From Actinomycetota bacterium (GTDB lineage: Bacteria > Actinomycetota > Thermoleophilia > Gaiellales > Gaiellaceae): a DNA stretch of 37,278 nt. The DNA lies in assembly GCA_020029615.1 (NCBI GenBank), contig JAIBJO010000008.1, positions 1-37,278 on the forward strand, given 5' to 3'. The notes under the pieces are model-generated. The model had not been told where the DNA came from. It was given only the letters and a program-made list of their open reading frames with translations, and did not search any database. The position numbers and the translations under genes are program-made. This document shows, in pieces, positions 30,856 through 37,278 of this stretch. Position 1 is the first letter of the stretch, and the number at the start of each line of letters is the position of its first letter.

Positions 30856-31019
30856 CGGACCTCCTTCCTCCGGATCCGTGTGCCTACGACTGCACGGAAG
30901 CGATCGCGAAACGGGAATCCGGCACGGGCACGTCCTACTGCGGGCGCATTCGCTCGTCGTGCGACCTCGAGCAGCTCCCTCTGGCGCTCGACGCCGAGCA
31001 TCCTGTAAGTCTCGAACAT
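30840..31019 (-). CDS. candidate small basic protein (59 residues)
   Basis: ATG 31019 to TGA 30842-30840, encoding 59 residues. The product begins MFETYRMLGVERQRELLEVA and continues as a basic helix (RRANAPAVGRARAGF, RDRFRAVVGTRIRRKE). Small Arg-rich proteins of this style precede many actinobacterial genes but I cannot name a family. The 3' end covers the DUF4242 ribosome-binding site, suggesting coupling. A TAGCGT hexamer on the minus strand stands 9 nt before ATG 31019, suiting a leaderless or near-leaderless start. Moderate support only. Confidence 0.48.
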   Translation of the reverse strand: MFETYRMLGVERQRELLEVARRANAPAVGRARAGFPFRDRFRAVVGTRIRRKEVRWRPM

Positions 31020-31087
31020 GACGCCATCACGCTAGGCGGCGGCGACAGCGCGGACATCGGAAGAGCTGCCCAGTTCGGGCGGGCCGA

Positions 31088-33705
31088 TTACCTATCTTGC
31101 CGGTCGAGCCCGAGGCGGTGGAACTCGGCACTCGCATCGCCGCGAGTGCGCACGCTGAGCTTGCGCAGGATCGCCGAGACGTGGTGGTCGACTGTCCGTC
31201 GCGAGAGGAAGAGCCGATCCCCGATCTCTGCGTTGCGCAGTCCGTCTGCGACGAGCTCCAGGACCTCGATCTCCCGCGCGGTGAGCTGCGCTGGGTTCTC
31301 GCGCGTCGACGGCTGCGGGCCTCTGGGCACGGATGCGCCGACCGCGCGGAGTGAGCGGGCCACCTGCTTTGCGGCGGGCACAGCGCCGAGCCGCCGGAAC
31401 TCCTCGTATGCGCGCTGTTGAGCCTCCTCGTTGCCTTCCGCGAGCGCGAGTGCGGCCTCGTACGGGCAGCCGCAAGCGCGCCACGAATCTGCAGCCCGTT
31501 GCCACTCGCCCGCGATCTGCAGCGCATAGGGCTCGGCGATCCAGCCCGGTGCTGCGTCGAGCCCGCTGCACTTCCACTGCCAGTAGGCGAGCTCGCCCGC
31601 GAACCAGAGGTGCCGCTTGTCGAGTGCGAGGTCGTAGGCGGCGCGTGCTTCGTCGAGCGCTCGCTCCCCATCGCCTGCGAGCCATCCCGCCTCGGCTCTT
31701 GCTGCAGCGACCAGTGCCAGGCGCTGGAGCTCTCCGCTCGGCTCGGCCATCTCAAGCGCTCGATCGAGCGGGGCCCACACGTCAGGATCGCCGCGCCTGG
31801 CTCGGACTTGCCCCAGGACGGTTAAAGCGACGAAGGGTGCCATCCCAGTGGTTCGAGCGGTGCTGAGGACGAGATTCGCGGCGTCGGTGGCCAGTGTCCA
31901 CTCCCCACTGTCGAGTAGCCGACGGGCTCGCTCGGCACCCAGGCCCTGCCGGAAGTTTCCGAGATCCCTCTCGCGGCAGTACTCGAAGCCGGAGTCCAGG
32001 TAGCGATCGACAACAACGTAATCGCGCTGGCGCGCTGCGGCCCTGACGAGAACGTTGAACGCAACGGCGGCGATCTCCTCGAGTCCTGCCGAGAGGGCGA
32101 AGTCGAGCTCTTGTTCGAGCTTCTCTCGGCCCCCAGGTGTTCCGGCCATGTACTCAGTTGCGCCGAGGTTCACGCGCGCCGAGGCCAGAATCTCACGATC
32201 GCCGAGTTGCTCCGCAAGTCTGGCGGCGCGCATACCCCAGACGACAACCCCTTCGGAGTCGCCCGTGCTCATTGAGAGCGCTGCGAGCTGGGCGTACGCC
32301 ATCGCCAGCTCGTGTCCAGGAGTGAGCGACTCGAGCAGTGCTACCGCCTGGCGACACATGTCGCTCGCCTCTGGGGTTCGACCGATCGACCAGAGCAGCC
32401 GCGACAACGCACGCAGGCACTCCCCCTCCTTGAGGGCGTCGGCAAGTCTGTGGTACCGCTCGAGCGCTTGCGTAGATGCGGCGATCGCGTCGGCGAACTC
32501 GCCGGTGAGGTAGCACTCGTATGACAGGCTCTTGTAGAGCTCTGCCTGTGTCTCGAGCGATAGCGAATCCGAGAACCGAAGGGCGCGTGCGTACTGCGCG
32601 GCCGCCTCACGGTGCGCTCCGAGCTGGGCTGCGCGCTCGGCCGCCGCGGGGGCAAAGCGGAGCACTGCGCTAGCGTCACCGGCTGCGTCCGCATGGTGTG
32701 CGAGCGCCGCAAGATCGGGCTCGCCGCTAGGCGGATCCGCAATTGCCCGAAATGCAGCTTCGTTCAGCTTGATCCTGCGATCTGGCGCGAGCGACTCCTC
32801 GACCGCCAGTCGGGCGAGCTCGTGGCGAAACTCCACGCCTCCCGGGTCAGCCCGCAGCACTCCCGATGCTAGGCACTCGTCGAGGTGCGGCATCTCGGCC
32901 GGTGCGAGCTGCTCCAGAAGCCAGATCTCCGCGCGTCCTGGAATGATCGCGACAGCCTCGAGCAGTCGGCTGCCCGGCAGGCTGAGACGACCCGCGCGTG
33001 CCAGCACGGCGTCCCGAACGGTCTCGGGGATGCTGCTCCCGCCCGCTGCGAGCACCTCGGTCACGAAGAACGGGTTGCCGCCTCGCCGGTGGCGGCGTGG
33101 AGACCGCGAGGCGATCGGTCCGCCTTGCGTGCGAGCTCGGCCACCCCCTCCTCGGAGAGAGGGTCGAGCGATACTCGAACTGTCAACCTGCTCGGGAGCT
33201 CGCCGACCACGAGACGCACCGGGTGCTGTGGCCCTAGCTCGTCGTCCCGGTAGGTAACGACGAGGAGGCACGACGCCGTGTCGAGCCTGCGGCCGAGGTA
33301 GGCGATCGCATCGAGCGTTGCCTCGTCGGCCCAGTGCACGTCCTCAAACACGACGAGACTGAGCGCTGAGCGCAGCTCATCGAGGAGTGCAAAGAGAAGC
33401 ATCGCGCGATCCGCGCCGCCGCTGAGAAGCTCGAGCAGTGGGCCGCCGACCTCGTGCGCGATGTCGTGCACGGGCCCGAGCGGCCGCGGCGTGAAGAGTG
33501 CCTCGCAGGCGGCCCACAGCACGCGAACGCGGTCAGCCTGCTCGTCGGCGAACTGCCGGACGAGGCTCGTCTTGCCGATACCCGCCTCGCCCGCTACGAG
33601 CGCGATCCTCCCGCTTCCCAGCTCGACGTCTGCGAGCGCGTTCCGGAGGATTGCGAGTGAGTCCTCGCGCTCGAGGAGCGTCGCCTCGAGCTGATCCGCA
33701 CTCAC
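31088..33705 (-). pseudogene. LAL-type LuxR regulator with a frameshift
   Basis: A gene for a large ATP-binding LuxR-type regulator, split between two frames. The N-terminal part (GTG 33705, [15 protein letters not shown], Walker A GEAGIGKTSLV, Walker [14 protein letters not shown]) runs to about 33085 in one frame. The C-terminal part ([12 protein letters not shown] onward, TPR-like repeats, LuxR helix-turn-helix LTAREIEVLELVADGLRNAEI and RTVDHHVSAILRKL) continues from about 33082 in another. The break is a 2-nt gain or 1-nt loss at the ACCGGCGAGGCGGC stretch. Removing two bases gives exactly 871 residues, the length of its neighbour. Both halves look intact, so recent decay or a sequencing error are both possible. 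Start overlaps the upstream LAL stop (GTGA). Confidence 0.85.
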
Positions 33706-36317
33706 CTCGCCAGCAGTCCGAGCGCTGCCGCTTTGGCGACGGCCTCGCCGCGGGTGCGTGCCCCTAGCTTGCGAAGGATCGTCGAGATGTGGTGGTCGAC
33801 CGTCCTCCGCGAGAGGAAGAGGCGCTCGGCGATCTCGGCGTTGTGAAGCCCGGCCGCAACGAGTTGCAGCACCTCGAGCTCCCGTGCTGTCAGCTGCGCG
33901 GGATTCTCGCGGGTCGATGCGCGCGGCCCGCGTGGAACGCCACGAACGCCGCGCTCGCGCATTCTGCGCGCCACGATCGCAGCGGCCGGCCGAGCACCAA
34001 GGCGGGTCAGCTCGTCGAGTGCCACGCGAAGCGCATCCTCGGTTCCCACTTCGGCGAGTGCGAGCGCAGACTCGTATACGCATCCGAGCTCGGCCCAGCG
34101 GGCTGCAGCTTTCGGGAACTCTCCCGCGAGCTCGAGCGAGTACGGCTCGGCAGCAGCCGGATCTGCGACCTCCTCGATGCCTGCACGGCGTCGCCAGAGC
34201 AGGAGCTCGCCGAGCGCGCGAGAGGACCTGGTTCGCACTGCGAGCTCGAGCGCACCGGCTGTTGCCTCCGCAACCGCTCCGGGATCCGCTCGTAGCCACC
34301 CTGCCTCCGCGGCGGCGATTGCGACAGGAGCGATGCGCGGGAGCTCACCCGTCGGCTCCGCGAGCGCGCGCGCCTCGGCGAGAAGCGGCAGGACATCGGG
34401 ATCGCCGCGACGTGCTCGTGCGAGCGCAAGGACTGCGAGGGCGCACGTTCGCGGGAACGTCGAGACTGCTGGCTCACGCACAACCGATGCCGCGGACTCG
34501 GCGGCCTGCGTCCAGAGTCCTCGCTCGAGCTCGGCCTGGCTGCGGACGGCAAGGAGGTAGAGGTGCGTCAACTCGATGCCGTGCTCGCTGCAGTACGCCA
34601 ACCCTCGCTCGAGGTACGCGTCGGCGAGCTCGTACCGTCGCCAGATCGTGGCTCCTGCGGCGAGGCTGTGGAGGGCGTTCGCCGCATGCGCCTCGAGACC
34701 GTTCGCCTCGGCGAGCGACAATGCGCGTTCGAGCGTGTGCCTTCCCTCGTCGAAGTCGGCTTCGACTCGTTGCCCTCCCACGGCGAGGAACGCGCCGCAA
34801 AGGGCATCGGCATCGTCCAGGGTCTCTGCGAGCTCCAGGGCACGACGGCCCCAGTCGAATGCGCCTTCGGCGTCTGCGGCTCTTCGGTGCAGGAAGGCGA
34901 GGTTCGTGTATGCCCAGGCAAGCTCGCGTCCGGGTGGAAGCTGCTCGAGCAGGGCCGTTGCCTCCAGGCCCATACGCCGCGCTTCTTGCGATCGACCCGG
35001 GCACCACATGATGTTCGAGAGCCGAGCCAGCGCCTCGCCCTCTCTGTCTCGCTCGTCGAGCTCGTGATAGCAGGCCGCTGCCCGCTGCAGGGCATCGATC
35101 GCCTCGTCTGCCTGGTCCGTCAGGTAGCACTCGCGTGACAGGCGCTCGAGGAGCGCCGCGAGCTCTCCGAGTGGAAGGCCATCGGAGAAGCGGAGCGCGC
35201 GCGTGTATTGGTCTGCGGCCTCGCGATGCGCCCCCATGGAGGAGGCCTGGTCTCCCGCTGCCGGCGCGAACCGAAGCACGGCGTCGTGATCCACGGCCAC
35301 CTCGGCGTGGTGTGCGAGACGCGCCAGATCGGACGCAGACGTGGGCTCGGCGAGGAGCGCACGGAGCGCTGCCCGATGCAGCGCGAGTTTCTTGCTCGGA
35401 GCCAGCGACTGCTCGATCGCGAGACGCGCGAGCTCGTGTCGGAACGAGACCGTCGCTGCTCTCTCGTACAGCATGCCCGACTCGAGACATTCGTCGAGCC
35501 GGCCGTCCACCGGACCCGAGAGGTTCTCTACCAGCCACAGCTCGGCCCCTGTCGGGGCAATCGCGACAGCTTCGAGCACGGTCCTTGCCTCGGGCGTCAG
35601 GCGAGCAGCACGTGCCAGGACGGCGTCGCGGACCGTCTCGGGCATTTCAACCCTTCTCGACGCGAGCACCTCGGTCACGAAGAACGGGTTACCCGCGGTG
35701 ACGCGGTGGAGCTCCTCGGGGTCGACCGAGTGCGGATCCGCAAGCTCGGCCACACCAGTGAGTGTGAGCGGTGGCAAGTGGAGGCGCTCCGCGCCCACCG
35801 ACGTAGTCGTTTCACCAAGGACCACTCTGAGCGGGTGCGAGGGAGCCAGGCCCTCCTCCCGATAGCTCACTATGAGCAGGACGGGCACGGGCTCGATTCG
35901 GCGGACGAGGAGCCCCAGGACGTCAAGCGTCGCCTCGTCCGCCCAGTGCACGTCCTCGAGCACGAGAACGGTCGGACCGTTCTCACGCAGCTCTCGAATC
36001 AAAGCGGTGGCGACCCGATAGGGGATCCCATCTCCCCGGACGAGCTGGGCAAGCTCCGGACCGGTGCTCTCGGCGAAATCGAGAATCGGCCCGAGTGGCC
36101 TCGGCGTGAAGAGCGCGTCGCATGCTCCCCAGAGAAGCCGCGAGCGGCGGACGCGCTCCGTGCAGAAGTGCCTGATGAGCGCGGTCTTGCCGCCTCCGGC
36201 TTCACCGGAGACGAGGACGAGCCGGCCGTGTCCGGCACCCGCCTGCGCATGCGCCGCCTCGAGCGCATCGATGAACTCCTCTCGCTCGATGAGGGCGGCG
36301 AGCGCCTGGGTCGTCAC
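33702..36317 (-). CDS. LAL-type LuxR family transcriptional regulator
   Basis: An 871-residue regulator. The N-terminal AAA/STAND ATPase has Walker [16 protein letters not shown] (about 38-52) and Walker [17 protein letters not shown], then [15 protein letters not shown] long helical TPR-like middle (about 300-780) follows and a C-terminal LuxR helix-turn-helix, [21 protein letters not shown] with [22 protein letters not shown] proteins use ATP-driven oligomerisation to activate transcription. GTG 36317 is the start; a CACGAT hexamer lies 6 nt upstream on the minus strand. It is paralogous along its whole length to the next gene, suggesting tandem duplication. Targets unknown; the nearby exported-protein run is a candidate. 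Confidence 0.92.
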   Translation of the reverse strand: MTTQALAALIEREEFIDALEAAHAQAGAGHGRLVLVSGEAGGGKTALIRHFCTERVRRSRLLWGACDALFTPRPLGPILDFAESTGPELAQLVRGDGIPYRVATALIRELRENGPTVLVLEDVHWADEATLDVLGLLVRRIEPVPVLLIVSYREEGLAPSHPLRVVLGETTTSVGAERLHLPPLTLTGVAELADPHSVDPEELHRVTAGNPFFVTEVLASRRVEMPETVRDAVLARAARLTPEARTVLEAVAIAPTGAELWLVENLSGPVDGRLDECLESGMLYERAATVSFRHELARLAIEQSLAPSKKLALHRAALRALLAEPTSASDLARLAHHAEVAVDHDAVLRFAPAAGDQASSMGAHREAADQYTRALRFSDGLPLGELAALLERLSRECYLTDQADEAIDALQRAAACYHELDERDREGEALARLSNIMWCPGRSQEARRMGLEATALLEQLPPGRELAWAYTNLAFLHRRAADAEGAFDWGRRALELAETLDDADALCGAFLAVGGQRVEADFDEGRHTLERALSLAEANGLEAHAANALHSLAAGATIWRRYELADAYLERGLAYCSEHGIELTHLYLLAVRSQAELERGLWTQAAESAASVVREPAVSTFPRTCALAVLALARARRGDPDVLPLLAEARALAEPTGELPRIAPVAIAAAEAGWLRADPGAVAEATAGALELAVRTRSSRALGELLLWRRRAGIEEVADPAAAEPYSLELAGEFPKAAARWAELGCVYESALALAEVGTEDALRVALDELTRLGARPAAAIVARRMRERGVRGVPRGPRASTRENPAQLTARELEVLQLVAAGLHNAEIAERLFLSRRTVDHHISTILRKLGARTRGEAVAKAAALGLLAR

Positions 36318-36362
36318 GACTACATCGTGCGCCCGTCACCATCCGTTCTCAAGCACTGGCGC

Positions 36363-36368
36363 TAGGAT
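36363..36368 (+). promoter_or_regulatory. -10 element (TAGGAT) for the aminotransferase
   Basis: TAGGAT fits TAnnnT and lies about 28 nt before ATG 36397. Here a Shine-Dalgarno sequence, AAGGAG (36385-36390), is present, so this mRNA has a leader. The 79-nt region between it and the LAL start is otherwise unremarkable. Confidence 0.4.
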
Positions 36369-36396
36369 CGCGGCGAGCGAATCGAAGGAGCGAGCG

Positions 36397-37278
36397 ATGG
36401 CCGTGATCGAAGCGAACCCCAACCTCGGAGCCCAGATCGTCGAGGACGCGAAGGAGTACGTCCTCTACTCCTGGTCGACCCAGGACGCCATCAACCCGGT
36501 CCCGGTGGCGGGCGCCGAGGGGCGCTACTTCTGGGACTACGAGGGCAAGCGGTACCTCGACTTCGCATCCCAGCTCGTCAACGTCAACATCGGGCACCAG
36601 CACCCGAGGATCGTCGCGGCGATCAAGGAGCAGGCGGACCGGCTGTGCACGATCGGCCCCCCCATGGCTTCGGAGTCGCGCTCACGGCTCGGGCGACTGC
36701 TCGAAGAGGTCACGCCGGGCGACCTCTGCATGTCGTTCTTCACGAACTCGGGCGCCGAGGCCAACGAGAACGCGATCAAGCTGGCGCGACTCTCGACCGG
36801 GCGCCACAAGATCATCGCGCGCTATCGCTCGTACCACGGGGCCACCCACGGCGGGATCTCGCTGACGGGCGACCCGCGACGCTGGCCCACCGAGCCCGGC
36901 ATGCCCGGTGTCGTGCGGATGTTCGACCCGTACACGTATCGCTGCCCTGCCGGTCATCCCGATCCGTGCCCGGTCTGCACGGGGGCACCGCACCTCGAGG
37001 AGATCCTCGAGTACGAAGGCGCGCACACCGTCGCGGCGGTGATCCTCGAGACGGTGACCGGGACGAACGGCGTCATCCCGCCCCCGGACGGCTATCTGCA
37101 AGCGGTACGCGAGGTCTGCGACCGGCACGGGATCCTCCTGATCCTCGACGAGGTGATGGCCGGATTCGGGCGAACGGGGCGGTGGTTCGCCTGTGACAAC
37201 TGGGACGTCGTCCCGGACATCCTCACCGTCGCGAAGGGGATCAACTCGGGCTATGTCCCGCTCGGTGCGATGATCATC
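36397..37278 (+). CDS. class III (omega) aminotransferase, 3' truncated by the window
   Basis: The open frame runs 294 codons from ATG 36397 to the end of the window. It is a PLP-dependent class III aminotransferase: YFWDYEGKRYLDFASQLVNVNIGHQHP, TNSGAEANENAIKLAR (PLP phosphate site), YRSYHGATHGG, LDEVMAGFGRTG with the pyridine-binding Asp, and VAKGINSGYVPLGA with the Schiff-base Lys at about residue 280. A Cys-rich insert, YRCPAGHPDPCPVCTG, is present. Relatives act on beta-alanine, taurine or similar amines. A role in transaminating a product of the hydantoinase pathway is possible but unproven. AAGGAG supports the start. Confidence 0.9.
   Translation, partial: MAVIEANPNLGAQIVEDAKEYVLYSWSTQDAINPVPVAGAEGRYFWDYEGKRYLDFASQLVNVNIGHQHPRIVAAIKEQADRLCTIGPPMASESRSRLGRLLEEVTPGDLCMSFFTNSGAEANENAIKLARLSTGRHKIIARYRSYHGATHGGISLTGDPRRWPTEPGMPGVVRMFDPYTYRCPAGHPDPCPVCTGAPHLEEILEYEGAHTVAAVILETVTGTNGVIPPPDGYLQAVREVCDRHGILLILDEVMAGFGRTGRWFACDNWDVVPDILTVAKGINSGYVPLGAMII

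Noticed and set aside
33083-33271. N-terminal extension of the C-terminal LAL frame (to 33271)
   Set aside because: This part is Arg/Pro-rich shadow sequence. The true N-terminal half is in another frame and starts at GTG 33705, so the two pieces are one frameshifted gene.
1-37278. CRISPR arrays, insertion sequences, prophage genes, rRNA
   Set aside because: No regularly spaced repeats, transposase, integrase, phage structural genes or rRNA segments were seen on either strand.

Overview
The window reads as chromosomal DNA of a high-GC actinomycete. The gene order yidD-yidC-jag-rsmG-parA-parB at the left edge is the arrangement normally found beside a bacterial replication origin, so the window probably starts a short distance from oriC. 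Very high G/C at third codon positions, many GTG/TTG starts, a luciferase-like (probably F420-dependent) oxidoreductase and frequent leaderless starts all fit Actinomycetota. A deep-branching soil lineage such as Thermoleophilia is my guess, not something the sequence proves. I see no insertion sequence, prophage, CRISPR array or obvious island.

Layout: 1-4092 membrane-protein insertion, rRNA methylation and chromosome segregation (all +). 4153-4226 tRNA-Ile (-). 4279-8994 a BFN-domain protein, a CPBP membrane protease (-), a class A penicillin-binding protein and moeA. 8981-10828 a membrane-anchored M28-like protein (-). 10881-13205 a response regulator and sensor kinase, separated by a 171-nt highly structured spacer. 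13251-17199 a compact cofactor run: moaC, mogA, a UbiA prenyltransferase and ccmABCD, with overlapping or closely packed genes. 17229-18241 a candidate small ORF pair and a SAM hydroxide adenosyltransferase. 18250-20767 an amidase (-), tRNA-Phe (-) and arginase (+).

20817-29404 is a divergent catabolic locus. Leftward run hyuC-like amidohydrolase, an MFS transporter and a luciferase-like oxidoreductase. Rightward run a two-permease ABC importer with an NMT1/THI5-like binding protein, then a dihydropyrimidinase/hydantoinase. Together they look like uptake and stepwise ring opening of a cyclic ureide (hydantoin or dihydropyrimidine), with release of an amino acid. A class III aminotransferase starts at 36397 and runs off the window; it could process such a product, but that link is inference.

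29566-36317 is transcribed leftward: two tandem large ATP-binding LuxR-type (LAL) regulators, the second carrying a frameshift, then a small ORF, a DUF4242 (SCO4226-like) protein and two unrecognised exported proteins.

The points most worth following are the structured spacer between response regulator and kinase, whose helices appear mutually exclusive and cover the kinase ribosome-binding site; the repeated TAnnnT-N6-start arrangement implying leaderless mRNAs; the frameshifted LAL; and the LAL/DUF4242/exported-protein cluster of unknown function.
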